Of a stretch of DNA of 64,000 bases, positions 39,329 through 49,295 are shown one piece after another. Position 1 is the stretch's first letter, and each line of letters begins with the position of its first letter. The translations under genes and the position numbers were made by a program. Under the pieces are notes generated by a model. It saw nothing but the letters and a program-made list of their open reading frames with translations, made no database searches and was not told the DNA's origin. Source of the stretch: Paenochrobactrum gallinarii (GTDB taxonomy: Bacteria; Pseudomonadota; Alphaproteobacteria; Rhizobiales; Rhizobiaceae); NCBI RefSeq assembly GCF_014205685.1, contig NZ_JACIIU010000001.1, positions 124,001 through 188,000 on the forward strand, written 5' to 3'.

Positions 39329-40468
39329 TTAGCAGGCAAAAACATCGTTGAAAAGTACAAAAGCCATAAAGCCCATAACCAATAAAAACCCGGCTTTATA
39401 AAAAAGCTCCTGCACTTTTTCAGGCACCGGCTTTCCCAAAACCGCTTCTGCCGCATAAAATACCAAATGCCCGCCATCCAATGGTGGCAAAGGGAATAAA
39501 TTGAGCAAACCAATGCCGATTGAGAGCATTGCAGTTAACTGAACAAGCCATTCAAAACCTAAACTTGCAGCCTGACCTGCCATATTGGCAATTTTCACAG
39601 GCCCGCCAAGCTGGCATTTATCTTCCCGTCCGGCAAAGAACCGCGAGAAAAACTCACCGGTACGGCTGATAATATGGCCGGTTTCTTTGACAGCCTGACC
39701 AACTGATTCTAGCGGCCCGTATTCTATACGGCGAAACTGAGCAACTTCATTGGTGGTTTTTACACCAATGACACCAATTTTGATCTGGTTACCCAGCGGG
39801 TCTGTCTGCTCCGATGCAACCGGTGTTGCTTCCAGTTCAACTTCACGACCGCCACGCTCAACGACAAATTTGAGAGCATCGCCTGTGCGCCCTGATACGA
39901 TGCGCTGCACATCGGCAAAGGTCGTGACTTTTGAGCCTTCAACACTGATAAAGCGATCACCAGCCTTAAAGCCCGCCGCCTCCGCAGGACTGCCAATGGT
40001 TACTTCCGCAACCAAAGGATCAGCGATGGTGCGGCCATACATGTTGAAAAACACACTCAAAATAGCGATTGTCAGCAGAATATTAAATGCAGGCCCCGCA
40101 AAAACCGTTGCCGCACGCTTCCAGACCGGCTGGGTATGAAAAGCGGTTTTGCGATATTCTTCACTCATTTGAGCATGATCAACGCCAACAGGCGAACTCG
40201 TCACACTCTCGTCACCGGCAAATTTGACATAGCCGCCAAGCGGGATCGCCGAGAGTTTCCAGCGTGTGCCGGACTTAGCTGTATAGCCAATCAGCTCTGG
40301 GCCAAAGCCGATCGAGAAAGCCTGCACCCCAATACCGCACCAACGCCCGACCAGATAATGCCCCATCTCGTGCACAAAAACGACCACACTGAGAACAAAG
40401 ACAAACGGAATGAGCGTTCCCAACAGCAAACTATTGCTTCCAAAAAGCTGCGACAGAATATCGGACAA
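39329..40468 (-). CDS. rseP: RseP-type site-2 intramembrane metalloprotease
   Basis: Membrane zinc protease that cleaves anti-sigma factors and remnant signal peptides. It has 379 residues. The zinc motif is H33-E-M-G-H37 in the first helix, a PDZ domain runs at about 130-200 (GSPAEAAGFKAGDRFISVEG), and the second metal motif is NLFPLPPLDGGHL. One PDZ domain is seen where E. coli RseP has two, normal for alphaproteobacteria. The start is TTG 40468, supported by AGGAG 7 nt upstream; no ATG fits. It follows cdsA directly, with no dxr between them. Confidence 0.95.
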   Translation of the reverse strand: MSDILSQLFGSNSLLLGTLIPFVFVLSVVVFVHEMGHYLVGRWCGIGVQAFSIGFGPELIGYTAKSGTRWKLSAIPLGGYVKFAGDESVTSSPVGVDHAQMSEEYRKTAFHTQPVWKRAATVFAGPAFNILLTIAILSVFFNMYGRTIADPLVAEVTIGSPAEAAGFKAGDRFISVEGSKVTTFADVQRIVSGRTGDALKFVVERGGREVELEATPVASEQTDPLGNQIKIGVIGVKTTNEVAQFRRIEYGPLESVGQAVKETGHIISRTGEFFSRFFAGREDKCQLGGPVKIANMAGQAASLGFEWLVQLTAMLSIGIGLLNLFPLPPLDGGHLVFYAAEAVLGKPVPEKVQELFYKAGFLLVMGFMAFVLFNDVFAC

Positions 40469-40494
40469 AACAAAACTCCTGACGGGGGACAGGT

Positions 40495-41307
40495 TTAAAG
40501 ATTAAAGAATATAGCGGACGGTACATCCGGCTCTGCCAGTACGGCGCCGATAATATAAAGCAATGCACCGGCAGCAATAAGGCCGTCAACACGATCCATC
40601 ACGCCACCATGTCCGGGCAACAGCCAGCCGGAATCTTTGGCGCCAAACTGACGCTTGACCCAAGATTCGCCCAGATCACCAATCTGCGAGACAATCGACA
40701 ACATAACAGCCAGCAACGGCACAATGAAACTGCCAGGCTCCGCCACAAGAGAGGCCACAAAAATGGCACCTGCAACGGCCGCAGCGACACCACCGATAGC
40801 ACCTGACCAGGTTTTATTCGGTGAAAATTTTGGCGCAAGCTTTGGCCCGCCCAATGAACGGCCAGTGAAATAGGCTGCGATATCCGTTGACCAGACGATC
40901 GCAAACAAAAAGATAATGGCGGTAAAACCAAACGGCTCGTCACCGCGCAAAAGCGTAAGAGATATTGTCGGGAAGCCCGCATAAATAAGACCAATAGCTG
41001 GCCACGCTTTGCCAGATTTCCAGCCCAGTACCAGCAACACAACAAAGCCGATGATTAAGAAACCAATCGTCCAAAGCGCGTTTTTGTCCCAGATCAACAA
41101 AGCAAAAGTACCCGCCAGCCACAACCATCCAAGAATTTTGGTCAATGCGCTCTGGCGGGACGCACTTAAAGTCGTCCACTCATAAAAAATCGCCAATCCC
41201 ATGGCGATCATCAGTAAACTAAAGCCAAGTCCGCCAGCATATGTCAGCCACAGAGTTAAAGTGCCAAGCACAATCGCCGTCAGGATGCGGGTTTGAAGAT
41301 TTGACAT
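40495..41307 (-). CDS. cdsA: Phosphatidate cytidylyltransferase
   Basis: Makes CDP-diacylglycerol, the precursor of all membrane phospholipids. It has 270 residues and about eight membrane helices. The CDS signature is complete near the C-terminus (SWVKRQFGAKDSGWLLPGHG, then GVMDRVDG). A GTG two codons earlier is possible, but ATG 41307 has AGAGG at good spacing. It lies 66 bp after uppS and 26 bp before rseP. Confidence 0.96.
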   Translation of the reverse strand: MSNLQTRILTAIVLGTLTLWLTYAGGLGFSLLMIAMGLAIFYEWTTLSASRQSALTKILGWLWLAGTFALLIWDKNALWTIGFLIIGFVVLLVLGWKSGKAWPAIGLIYAGFPTISLTLLRGDEPFGFTAIIFLFAIVWSTDIAAYFTGRSLGGPKLAPKFSPNKTWSGAIGGVAAAVAGAIFVASLVAEPGSFIVPLLAVMLSIVSQIGDLGESWVKRQFGAKDSGWLLPGHGGVMDRVDGLIAAGALLYIIGAVLAEPDVPSAIFFNL

Positions 41308-41373
41308 ATTCACCTCTCGGCCTCATTTTTATTATCTGCCAAGTGCCCAAAGGCAGGCTACTTGTTATAAATC

Positions 41374-42144
41374 TCAGGATGCAACGCCGTCGGACGCAGT
41401 TGCAACAGCCAGCAATTCAGGGCTCTCTTTACAGCACTGCTTGGAATTAACCCCACCAAAACGACGATCACGACTGCGATAAGCCTCAATCGCCTCCTCA
41501 AAAACGGCCGGGGTAAAATCAGGCCACATACACGGCACAAATAAAAATTCCGCATAGGCTGCTTGCCAAAGCAGGAAGTTTGAAAGCCGCATCTCCCCGC
41601 TTGTGCGAATGATGAGATCGGGATCCGGCATGCCGGATGTATCAAGATTGGCGGATATCAGATCAGCCGAAATCGATTGCGGATCGAGGCGGCCCGCCGC
41701 CACATCAATCGCAAGACGGCGCATCGCTCGGGTGAGTTCGTCACGCGCGCCATAATTAAAGGCAATCACCAGATTAAGGCCGGTATTAGCGCGCGTCAGA
41801 GTTTCCGCTTCCACCAAAAGACCGCGCACATCCGCAGACAGGTTGTCACGCTCGCCAATCACGCTGATATGCACATTTTTACGATGCAAATCCGCCAGAT
41901 CCCGGCGGATAAACATTTTCAACAACGCAAGAAGCTCACGCACTTCACCATCAGGCCGCGACCAGTTTTCAGACGAAAACGCAAAAAATGTCAGCCATTC
42001 AAGACCGGTTACACCTGCATGATGCACAATGGCACGCAGACTTTCAACGCCAGCCCGATGCCCCGCACTGCGAGGCAGCCCGCGCGCAGTTGCCCAACGA
42101 CCGTTTCCATCCATAATGATGGCGATATGGCGCGGATCCGACAT
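41374..42144 (-). CDS. uppS: Undecaprenyl diphosphate synthase
   Basis: Builds the C55 lipid carrier for peptidoglycan and O-antigen. It has 256 residues. The cis-prenyltransferase motifs are present: [12 protein letters not shown] with D12, [24 protein letters not shown], and [21 protein letters not shown] Lys/Cys-containing tail of about 20 residues after RDRRFGG is variable in the family. GAGG precedes ATG 42144 by about 10 nt. Confidence 0.96.
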   Translation of the reverse strand: MSDPRHIAIIMDGNGRWATARGLPRSAGHRAGVESLRAIVHHAGVTGLEWLTFFAFSSENWSRPDGEVRELLALLKMFIRRDLADLHRKNVHISVIGERDNLSADVRGLLVEAETLTRANTGLNLVIAFNYGARDELTRAMRRLAIDVAAGRLDPQSISADLISANLDTSGMPDPDLIIRTSGEMRLSNFLLWQAAYAEFLFVPCMWPDFTPAVFEEAIEAYRSRDRRFGGVNSKQCCKESPELLAVATASDGVAS

Positions 42145-42204
42145 GCGTGCAGCTACCTCTTCAATCTACGCAGAGCCAAAAAATCATGCAAAACCTGTAA
42201 AGGT

Positions 42205-42765
42205 TTAAACCTGCATGATTTCCACTTCTTTAGCCGCGAACAATTTATCGATCTCGGCAATGGTTTCGTCGGTAAATTTCTGAACCTTGTCAGACATAAC
42301 ACGGCTGTCATCCTGACTCATCAGGCTGTCTTTTTCCAGTTTCTTAAGCTGATCCATACCATCACGACGAACGTGACGCGCAGCAACGCGTGCCTGTTCA
42401 GCATATTGGTTGGCAATTTTCACCAATTCTTTACGGCGCTGTTCGTTCAGTTCCGGCAGAGGAATACGCAGGTTTGTACCGTCGGTGATCGGGTTCAGAC
42501 CAAGGCCGGATTCGCGGATCGCGCGCTCAACAGCACCAACCATCGTTTTATCCCAAACAGAAACCGCAAGCATGCGTGGTTCCGGCACAGTGATATTAGC
42601 AACCTGATTGATCGGCATGCTTGAACCGTAAGCCTGTACAACGATAGGCTCCAGCAAGCTTGCAGATGCACGACCGGTACGCAAACCACCTAAGTCATGT
42701 TTAAACGAAGAGATCGCACCGTCCATACGGCGCTTCAGGTCGTTGATGTCAAAAACATCGCTCAT
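42205..42765 (-). CDS. frr: Ribosome recycling factor
   Basis: Splits terminated ribosomes together with EF-G. It has 186 residues. It starts [18 protein letters not shown] with AAGGAG upstream. The family segments [38 protein letters not shown] and the C-terminal [18 protein letters not shown] are complete. It lies 49 bp downstream of pyrH, a nearly universal bacterial pair, and 60 bp before uppS. Confidence 0.97.
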   Translation of the reverse strand: MSDVFDINDLKRRMDGAISSFKHDLGGLRTGRASASLLEPIVVQAYGSSMPINQVANITVPEPRMLAVSVWDKTMVGAVERAIRESGLGLNPITDGTNLRIPLPELNEQRRKELVKIANQYAEQARVAARHVRRDGMDQLKKLEKDSLMSQDDSRVMSDKVQKFTDETIAEIDKLFAAKEVEIMQV

Positions 42766-42814
42766 AGATTTTCTCCTTAGGGTGCGAAGATTTAAAGTTC
42801 AGGCAGCGCAGACG

Positions 42815-43537
42815 TCAAGAATCCGTCACGATGGTGCTGCGTCCTTTACCTTGCAGAATATCAGCCAAACCGCCATTTTCATGGATCGAATAAACTATTA
42901 TCGGAATGTTGTTCTCACGTGCAAGTGCAACCGCAGCGGTATCCATCACAGCCAAGCCGCGATCAAGCACTTCCTTATGAGTCAAACGGTCAAAACGGGT
43001 AGCATTCGGGTCTTTCTTCGGATCAGCCGAATAAATGCCATCCACCTGCGTGCCCTTCAACAGAGCATCCGCACCGACTTCAGCTGCGCGCAAGGCTGCA
43101 GCAGAATCAGTCGTAAAGAACGGATTACCTGTGCCACCGGCAAAAATCACCACTTTGCCCGCATTCATATAAGCGGTGGCTTTGCGCTGGGTGAAACTTT
43201 CGCAAATTTCCGGCATGGCAATAGCCGATAAAACTACGGCTTCCACACCTGCTTTATTGAGTGACGTGCGCAATGCCAGTGAATTAATGACCGTCGCCAG
43301 CATCCCCATATGGTCACCGGTAATACGATCACCACCTTTTGAAGCCACAGCAACACCGCGGAAAATATTACCGCCGCCGATGACTATACCAACTTCGACA
43401 CCCAGTTCGCGGGCTTGCTTGACGTCGCTTGCAATACGATCCGCAACCGACACATCAATACCAAAGCCCTGCGCTCCCATTAAAGCTTCACCGGATGCTT
43501 TTAAAATGATGCGTTTATATAAAGGCTTTCCGGTCAT
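42815..43537 (-). CDS. pyrH: UMP kinase
   Basis: Hexameric amino-acid-kinase-fold enzyme that phosphorylates UMP, feeding the UTP that CTP synthase (also in this window) uses. It has 240 residues. YKRIILKASGEALMG, IVIGGGNIFRG, GDHMGMLATVINSLAL and FAGGTGNPFFTTDSAAALRA are visible. The frame is open 19 codons earlier, with an extra ATG at 43561, but ATG 43537 has the AGAGGG ribosome site and the family start. The leader contains a 10-bp hairpin. Confidence 0.96.
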   Translation of the reverse strand: MTGKPLYKRIILKASGEALMGAQGFGIDVSVADRIASDVKQARELGVEVGIVIGGGNIFRGVAVASKGGDRITGDHMGMLATVINSLALRTSLNKAGVEAVVLSAIAMPEICESFTQRKATAYMNAGKVVIFAGGTGNPFFTTDSAAALRAAEVGADALLKGTQVDGIYSADPKKDPNATRFDRLTHKEVLDRGLAVMDTAAVALARENNIPIIVYSIHENGGLADILQGKGRSTIVTDS

Positions 43538-43588
43538 GATACCCTCTTGTGTTACGGTCATATGAATTTCAGATGTTCGATACACGAA

Positions 43589-43614
43589 GGGCACCGCGTT
43601 GTCACGCGATGCCC
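43589..43614 (-). promoter_or_regulatory. Stem-loop in the pyrH leader
   Basis: GGGCACCGCG and CGCGATGCCC pair (one A-C mismatch) around a 6-nt loop, 52 bp before the pyrH start. No T-run follows. It lies in the tsf-pyrH gap and could be an mRNA processing or attenuation site. Confidence 0.45.
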
Positions 43615-43732
43615 TCCATAATCAAAAGCTTTTCGAGCATAAGCCAGTATATTTTTTCTAAACCCACACTTAAGCGCGGGATAAAGATAAAACAACTGAT
43701 ATCAGCCCGATAAAGCTATTCAGATCTAAGAA

Positions 43733-44656
43733 TTAGCTCTTAACAGCGGCAGCAACTTCAGCTGCAAAATCTGTTTCTTCTTTTTCAATGCCTTCGCCAA
43801 GTGCAAAACGTACAAATGCAGTAATTTTTGCAGGAGCGCCGATTGTCTTTTCAGCTTCTTTAAGAGCTGCAGCAACAGTCAGGTCAGGATTGATAACGAA
43901 AGACTGGGACAGAAGAACAACTTCTTCGTAGAACTTGCGCATACGGCCATCAATCATCTTTTCGATGATTGCGTCCGGCTTGCCCGATTCGCGAGCCTGT
44001 TCGATGAAGATTGCTTTTTCGCGCTCAACAGCAGTGGCATCAACTTCTTCGTTGGTCAGCGCCAGCGGGTTGATCGCAGCAACGTGCATAGCAACCTGAC
44101 GGCCGAATGCGTTTGCAGCTTCTTTGTCACCGTCGGTTTCGATAGCTACCAGAACGCCCATTTTGCCGAGACCATCGGAAACGCCGTTATGGATGTAGGT
44201 TGCAACAGTACCGTTGTTAACGCTCAGAGCAGCCGAGCGACGGAAGCTCATGTTTTCACCGATGGTGCCAACAGCGTCCTTAATAACTTCGGTTACGTTC
44301 TTTTCTGCGCCAGGATAGGTGGCAGCAGCAACAGCTTCGGTCGAACCGTCAGTTGCCAAAGCAACCTGAGCAACATTGCGAACGATTTCCTGGAAGGCAT
44401 CGTTACGTGCAACGAAGTCTGTTTCGGAGTTAACTTCAACTACAACTGCTTTGTTGCCATCTGCAGCAACCGCAATAAGACCTTCAGCAGCGGTACGGCC
44501 GGCTTTCTTGTCAGCCTTTGCAATACCTTTTGCACGCAGCCAGTCAACAGCGGCATCAATGTCGCCATTGGTTTCAGCCAATGCTGCTTTACAATCCATC
44601 ATGCCTGCGCCGGTAAGATCGCGCAGCTGTTTTACCTGTGATGCGGAAACGCTCAT
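43733..44656 (-). CDS. tsf: Elongation factor Ts
   Basis: Nucleotide exchange factor for EF-Tu. It has 307 residues. The N-terminal UBA-like region [20 protein letters not shown], the [13 protein letters not shown] core signature and the [12 protein letters not shown] segment are present. It lies 149 bp downstream of rpsB, with a hairpin between them that resembles the attenuator found between these genes in other bacteria. Confidence 0.97.
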   Translation of the reverse strand: MSVSASQVKQLRDLTGAGMMDCKAALAETNGDIDAAVDWLRAKGIAKADKKAGRTAAEGLIAVAADGNKAVVVEVNSETDFVARNDAFQEIVRNVAQVALATDGSTEAVAAATYPGAEKNVTEVIKDAVGTIGENMSFRRSAALSVNNGTVATYIHNGVSDGLGKMGVLVAIETDGDKEAANAFGRQVAMHVAAINPLALTNEEVDATAVEREKAIFIEQARESGKPDAIIEKMIDGRMRKFYEEVVLLSQSFVINPDLTVAAALKEAEKTIGAPAKITAFVRFALGEGIEKEETDFAAEVAAAVKS

Positions 44657-44764
44657 AATTGTCGCCTTTCATGAAAGCGAAGGCACACCAAAGGGTGTGC
44701 CAACTTTAGACCCCCATATGACTAAATACCCGGGAGCATTAATCACAGAGGAACGAAACTAATT

Positions 44765-44790
44765 ATCCACCCGCTTTGTAACGGGTGGAT
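44765..44790 (-). terminator. rpsB-tsf intergenic hairpin (possible attenuator)
   Basis: ATCCACCCG and CGGGTGGAT form a perfect 9-bp stem with an 8-nt loop just after the rpsB stop. The sequence after it on the minus strand (aattag) has only a weak T content, so partial read-through into tsf is expected. Confidence 0.6.
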
Positions 44791-44805
44791 GAATTATAAC
44801 AGCGC

Positions 44806-45576
44806 TTATGCGCCTTCTGCCGGAGCTTCAAGTGCTGGCTCAACCGGAGCTTCAACCTGAGCGCCGATATCAATGCCGAGTGCACCCTGCTGACGGGCAA
44901 TACCGTCGATTGCAGCGCGGGCGATCAGATCGCAATAAAGCGAGATTGCGCGTGCAGCATCATCGTTACCTGGGATCGGGAAATCGATCTGGTCTGGATC
45001 ACAGTTAGAATCGATAACTGCAACAACAGGGATACCAAGACGCTTGGCTTCCTGAATAGCAATTGATTCTTTGTTGGTGTCGATGATGAACATCAGGTCA
45101 GGAACAGAACCCATGTCCTTGATACCACCCAGTGCACGATCGAGTTTTTCACGTTCGCGTTCCAGGTTCAGGCGTTCCTTCTTGGAGTAGCCCTGTGCAT
45201 CGCCAGCCAACAGTTCGTCCAGCTTACGCAGACGCTGAATGGAGTTGGAGATGGTTTTCCAGTTGGTCATCATGCCGCCGAGCCAGCGTGCATTGACATA
45301 ATACTGAGCTGAACGGTTTGCAGCATCAGCAACAATGTCAGAAGCCTGACGCTTGGTGCCAACGAACAGAACGCGGCCGCCACGTGCAACAGTGTCAGAT
45401 ACAACCTTCAGCGCATTGTGCAGCAGAGGAACGGTCTGAGCCAAATCCATGATGTGGATGTTGTTGCGGGAACCATAGATGTACGGAGCCATCTTTGGGT
45501 TCCAGCGGTGTGTCTGGTGACCAAAGTGGATACCAGCTTCAAGAAGCTGGCGCATGCTGAATTCAGGCAATGCCAT
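44806..45576 (-). CDS. rpsB: 30S ribosomal protein S2
   Basis: Small-subunit ribosomal protein. It has 256 residues. [46 protein letters not shown] and the [19 protein letters not shown] segment are the S2 signatures; a Glu/Ala/Pro-rich tail follows. AAGGA precedes ATG 45576. It is the first gene of the rpsB-to-lpxB run and has a structured leader with nested hairpins. Confidence 0.98.
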   Translation of the reverse strand: MALPEFSMRQLLEAGIHFGHQTHRWNPKMAPYIYGSRNNIHIMDLAQTVPLLHNALKVVSDTVARGGRVLFVGTKRQASDIVADAANRSAQYYVNARWLGGMMTNWKTISNSIQRLRKLDELLAGDAQGYSKKERLNLEREREKLDRALGGIKDMGSVPDLMFIIDTNKESIAIQEAKRLGIPVVAVIDSNCDPDQIDFPIPGNDDAARAISLYCDLIARAAIDGIARQQGALGIDIGAQVEAPVEPALEAPAEGA

Positions 45577-45600
45577 TTCAATTTTCCTTTTCCGGTTTAA

Positions 45601-45659
45601 CCTCCACGGACAGAGGCGGGAGAACCGCCACCGGAGGTCATATCGGATTTCTCCCGATA
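45601..45659 (-). promoter_or_regulatory. Structured rpsB leader
   Basis: Two elements lie in the 5' leader. A 6-bp hairpin TATCGG/CCGATA (45641-45659) comes first, then a nested stem in which CCTCC pairs with GGAGG (45601-45605 with 45633-45637) and GGCGG pairs with CCGCC inside it. It ends about 25 nt before the rpsB start. Autogenous control by S2 is known in E. coli and is the natural inference here. Confidence 0.5.
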
Positions 45660-45752
45660 TTAACCACTAGCCCGTGTGTGGAATGATCCGGCACTTAACG
45701 GATGACAGACAGAAATGCAACCCCTGGCCGTATATTCATACCAATTATGATC

Positions 45753-46661
45753 TTAACTACACTGTTCATCCGCAGGCTGACCTTTATAAAGATCGAGCTT
45801 AACCAATTTGCCACGCATGGAAAAATCGCCGTAATCCATAAACAGATCGCGCGTCACACCATTTCGGTACAATTTGAAATTGATACGGTAGATCGGCATA
45901 CCGTCCTGATTTTCCTTATCATCAAAATAAGCAATCGTGACCGGCCAGAATTTATCGTTACTCATCTCGCCCAAAGATTTGTATTCATCATCTTTGACGG
46001 CCTGCTCTTTACCAAGCATTACAGTGATAGCGACAACTCGGTTTGCATCCTCCGAACCATCAAAAATGGTCGTCTGATAAAATTTCTCGCCCTTTTCCGC
46101 CTTACCAATAATTTCGGTCAGATGCTTGGTCGGAAAGTTGGTTTTCGACAGCTCTATATCAGCTTTTTCCGGATGGCTGAGCTTGACTTGCAGATTTTTA
46201 GCTTGCAGCTCCGCTTTGCCGCGCACTTCTTTGATCAGATCCTTATCCACAAAGGTTTTGTTGACGAAACTGAACTCTTGACCGTCGGCCGCTTCAAAAG
46301 TTGTGGTCTGCTGATCAGTCAGCCGTTGCGGCTGCTCTTCCATATCAACCTGCGTCACAAAACGGAAATTGGTCGTATAGCCTTCGCAGGCTGAGCCATT
46401 AAACTCATAGACCATACGGCCTTTCAATCCGCTAATGCCCGTCTTATCATCCGCTTTATCAAGCTGGAGATCATAAACAGCACGATGCGGCGCCAACATC
46501 ACTGAAGGTGCGGCTATCGCCGGCACAACTTCCAATGCAAAAACGGCAACCATCAAACCGCCGGAAATACCAGCCAGCGAGCCTGAAAATAAAGGCCGCC
46601 GCCCTAAGCAGAACGCTGCCTGCAACCCGGTTTGGCAAATGGCCTTTTTAATAAAATGCAT
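45753..46661 (-). CDS. eipB: EipB-family cell-envelope integrity protein (DUF1849)
   Basis: Periplasmic protein needed for envelope integrity in Brucella. It has 302 residues. A long signal region (to about AIA before APSVMLAPHRAVYDLQL) precedes a beta-rich domain. The family motifs KGRMVYEFNGSACEGYTTNF and YRNGVTRDLFMDYGDFSM are clear. Two cysteines, one in GSACEGY and one at the C-terminal DEQCS, fit the disulfide reported for EipB. The frame is open 40 codons upstream; ATG 46661 has GGGAG. It is divergent from ridA. Confidence 0.9.
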   Translation of the reverse strand: MHFIKKAICQTGLQAAFCLGRRPLFSGSLAGISGGLMVAVFALEVVPAIAAPSVMLAPHRAVYDLQLDKADDKTGISGLKGRMVYEFNGSACEGYTTNFRFVTQVDMEEQPQRLTDQQTTTFEAADGQEFSFVNKTFVDKDLIKEVRGKAELQAKNLQVKLSHPEKADIELSKTNFPTKHLTEIIGKAEKGEKFYQTTIFDGSEDANRVVAITVMLGKEQAVKDDEYKSLGEMSNDKFWPVTIAYFDDKENQDGMPIYRINFKLYRNGVTRDLFMDYGDFSMRGKLVKLDLYKGQPADEQCS

Positions 46662-46808
46662 GCTATATCTCCCTGCAGAAGCAGTATGATAAAAAAACTC
46701 GTGGCGGAATCGAGACAAAAGTCGCAACCTTGCGATAATTTCCACCGATTCTGTCTTGCCACTGTTATAATTGCACGACACAACACTAAAAGAATTAAGG
46801 ATCTGAAT

Positions 46809-47273
46809 ATGACTGATACAATTGATAGCCGTCTTGCCGCTTTGGGTGTTACCATTCCAGCCTCCGCAGCACCGGCCGCAAATTACTTGCCTTATATGCA
46901 GGCAGGCCAGTTATTGTTCACCTCCGGCCAACTGCCGATGGATCAGGGCAAACTGATCCATACCGGCCTTCTGGGCGCTGAAATCGACATTGCCAAGGGT
47001 CAGGAAACCGCACGTCAGTGCGCCATTCAGGTTCTGGCACAGGCCAAAGCAGCGCTCGGCGATTTGAACCGCATTAAGCGTCTGGTGAAAATCACAATTT
47101 TTGTGGCTTCCGCACCAGGCTTCACTGAACAGCACGTTGTCGGCAACGGCGCATCGGATTTCCTCGTCAATGTTCTTGGCGACGCCGGTAAGCATGCCCG
47201 CTCCGCTGTTGGTGTAGCATCCCTGCCGTTTAATGCACCTGTGGAAGTAGAAGCGATTTTTGAGGTCGCCTGA
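46809..47273 (+). CDS. RidA/YjgF-family protein
   Basis: Protein of 154 residues of the longer RidA-like subgroup, which removes reactive enamine or imine intermediates in RidA proper. Here the substrate is not proven. Visible segments are QLLFTSGQLPMDQGKL, RQCAIQVLAQAKAALGDLN and ARSAVGVASLPFNAPVEVEA with the conserved arginine. The frame is open far upstream, but ATG 46809 has AAGGA. Its stop overlaps the next ATG (TGATG), so it is translationally coupled to the phosphodiesterase gene. Confidence 0.9.
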   Translation: MTDTIDSRLAALGVTIPASAAPAANYLPYMQAGQLLFTSGQLPMDQGKLIHTGLLGAEIDIAKGQETARQCAIQVLAQAKAALGDLNRIKRLVKITIFVASAPGFTEQHVVGNGASDFLVNVLGDAGKHARSAVGVASLPFNAPVEVEAIFEVA

Positions 47274-47998
47274 TGTCATTTGCCCGTTGGTTAACTGCAA
47301 CCCCTATTGCACATCGTGGTTTGCACGACTTGAACCATGATTGCTGGGAAAACTCGCTTTCAGCTGCACAAGCAGCCGTTAAACAGGGTTTTGCCATTGA
47401 ATGTGATGTTCACCTCACCAAAGACGGTGAAGTTGTCGTGTTTCACGATTCAACACTCAAGCGGGTCGCAGGGCGCGACGGGCATATTTATGACCTGACG
47501 CTGGCAGAGGCACAAGCGCTCACCATCGGCACCACACAAGACCATATTCCGTCTTTGCGGGAACTGCTTGATCTCGTTGACGGCAGTGTGCCCCTTATTA
47601 TCGAAGTAAAGGGCACACCTGGTCATGATGACGGCCTGGTTAAAAAGACCGCCAAAGAACTTGAAAACTATCAGGGACATGCTGCGATCATGTCCTTTGA
47701 CCATCACATCATCCGCCAGTTTGCATCCGATGCACCGGGCATTCCGGCAGGGCTGACGGCTGAGGGCATGAACCGTGAAGCGATGGAAGCTCATTTTTCC
47801 ATGCTCGCTCATGGCATCGATTTTGTGTCCTATCATGTGCATGAATTGCCTAATCCGTTCATCAGCTTCGTACGTGAAAAACTGCATTTGCCGGTGATTA
47901 CATGGACAGTGAAAGATCAGGCAACAAAAGCCCATAGTGACCTGAATGCCGACCAGATTACCTTTGAAGGGTTCGACCCGCGCGCGCAGCTTGCCTGA
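47273..47998 (+). CDS. Glycerophosphodiester phosphodiesterase family protein
   Basis: Cytoplasmic GDPD domain of 241 residues with no signal peptide, expected to split glycerophosphodiesters from lipid turnover to glycerol-3-phosphate plus an alcohol. The catalytic set is present: AHRGLHD, ENSLSAAQAA, ECDVHLTKDGEVVVFHD (E, D and second H), LIIEVKG and VITWTVKD near the end. It begins inside the ridA stop (ATG in TGATG at 47273) and lies 82 bp before the acyltransferase-like gene. Confidence 0.93.
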   Translation: MSFARWLTATPIAHRGLHDLNHDCWENSLSAAQAAVKQGFAIECDVHLTKDGEVVVFHDSTLKRVAGRDGHIYDLTLAEAQALTIGTTQDHIPSLRELLDLVDGSVPLIIEVKGTPGHDDGLVKKTAKELENYQGHAAIMSFDHHIIRQFASDAPGIPAGLTAEGMNREAMEAHFSMLAHGIDFVSYHVHELPNPFISFVREKLHLPVITWTVKDQATKAHSDLNADQITFEGFDPRAQLA

Positions 47999-48080
47999 TA
48001 ATTCCTGACAAACCAGACAAGCACCAGCGCTGGCTCGATCCGTTTCGAGCCGAAAAGTCTTTGAGGAGGATTGCCGCAAG

Positions 48081-49280
48081 GTGTTGGACGTTGAAGATCA
48101 AAGCCCGGAATTTCAGCTCCGCGTCGTCAGACAATTTGATGAATTCACGGCCGAAGAATGGTCTTCCCTTGCTGGCACCTCCAAAGGACACGGAAATTAT
48201 AATCCGTTTCTGTCCTATCACTTTTTAAACGCCCTCGAGAAATCTGAGAGCGCAACCGCTGCCACCGGCTGGCGGCCGTATCATTTACGTCTTGAAACAG
48301 CCGACGGAATTTTACTTGGCGCAGTCCCTGCTTATTTGAAAAGCCACAGTCAGGGCGAATATGTTTTCGATCATGGCTGGGCTGATGCCTATGAGCGTGC
48401 AGGCGGCCGCTATTATCCAAAATTACAAATTTGCGTGCCCTTTACACCCGCCACCGGTTCTCGGCTTTTGCATAACCGCGACTATGAACCTGTCGCGATC
48501 AGACAAGCATTGGCTCTCGGCCTTCAGCAGCTGACCGACCAGCTCGGCATCTCATCAGCCCATGTCACCTTTGTGGATCAAACACAGATAAAACCGTTGG
48601 AAACCGCAGGCTTTCTTCATAGAAACGACTTACAATTTCACTTTATAAACAATGGCTTTTCGCAATTTGATGATTTTTTAAGCGAGCTTTCTTCGCGCAA
48701 GCGGAAACTCATTAAAAAAGAACGCAAGGAAGCTTTAAGCAACGGTATAACGATTGAATGGCTGCAAGGTGAACAGATCACCGGGGACGTGCTCGATCAG
48801 TTCTTTGCTTTCTATATGGATACCGGCAGCCGCAAATGGGGACGCCCTTACCTAACCCGTGAGTTTTACACGATGATCGGCGAAACCATGGCCGATGATA
48901 TTTTGCTGGTGATGGCAAAACGCGATGGCCGCTATATTGCCGGTGCGATTAATTTCATTGGTTCCGATACGCTCTTTGGCCGCCATTGGGGCTGTATTGA
49001 AGACCATCCGTTTTTGCATTTTGAAGTCTGCTATCATCAGGCCATTGATTTTGCGATCAAACATAAGCTCGACAAGGTTGAAGCAGGCGCGCAAGGTGAT
49101 CATAAAATTGCGCGCGGTTATCAGCCTGTCCTCACCCATTCCGCCCATTATATTACCCATCAGGGTTTGCGTAATGCTGTGGCAGATTACCTTGATACCG
49201 AGCGTCAGGACGTGATGCGCATGGCTGTGTCGCTGCAAGACCATCTGCCTTTTCGTAAAACACCTGAACTCGACACATAA
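48081..49280 (+). CDS. COG3146-type (DUF482) GNAT-fold protein
   Basis: Protein of 399 residues of the peptidogalycan-biosynthesis/DUF482 group, related to FemX-like GNAT transferases; substrate unknown. It starts at GTG 48081, with GAGGAGG about 11 nt upstream; no ATG is nearby. Markers are NPFLSYHFLNALE near the start, GWADAYERAGGRYYPKLQ, HVTFVDQ, LSSRKRKLIKKERKEAL, and GCIEDHPFLHFEVCYHQAI with the C-terminal GAQGDHKIARGYQP. It is followed after 15 bp by the HIT gene and is probably co-transcribed with it. Confidence 0.85.
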   Translation: MLDVEDQSPEFQLRVVRQFDEFTAEEWSSLAGTSKGHGNYNPFLSYHFLNALEKSESATAATGWRPYHLRLETADGILLGAVPAYLKSHSQGEYVFDHGWADAYERAGGRYYPKLQICVPFTPATGSRLLHNRDYEPVAIRQALALGLQQLTDQLGISSAHVTFVDQTQIKPLETAGFLHRNDLQFHFINNGFSQFDDFLSELSSRKRKLIKKERKEALSNGITIEWLQGEQITGDVLDQFFAFYMDTGSRKWGRPYLTREFYTMIGETMADDILLVMAKRDGRYIAGAINFIGSDTLFGRHWGCIEDHPFLHFEVCYHQAIDFAIKHKLDKVEAGAQGDHKIARGYQPVLTHSAHYITHQGLRNAVADYLDTERQDVMRMAVSLQDHLPFRKTPELDT

Positions 49281-49295
49281 AACGGAGAAGGCCCG

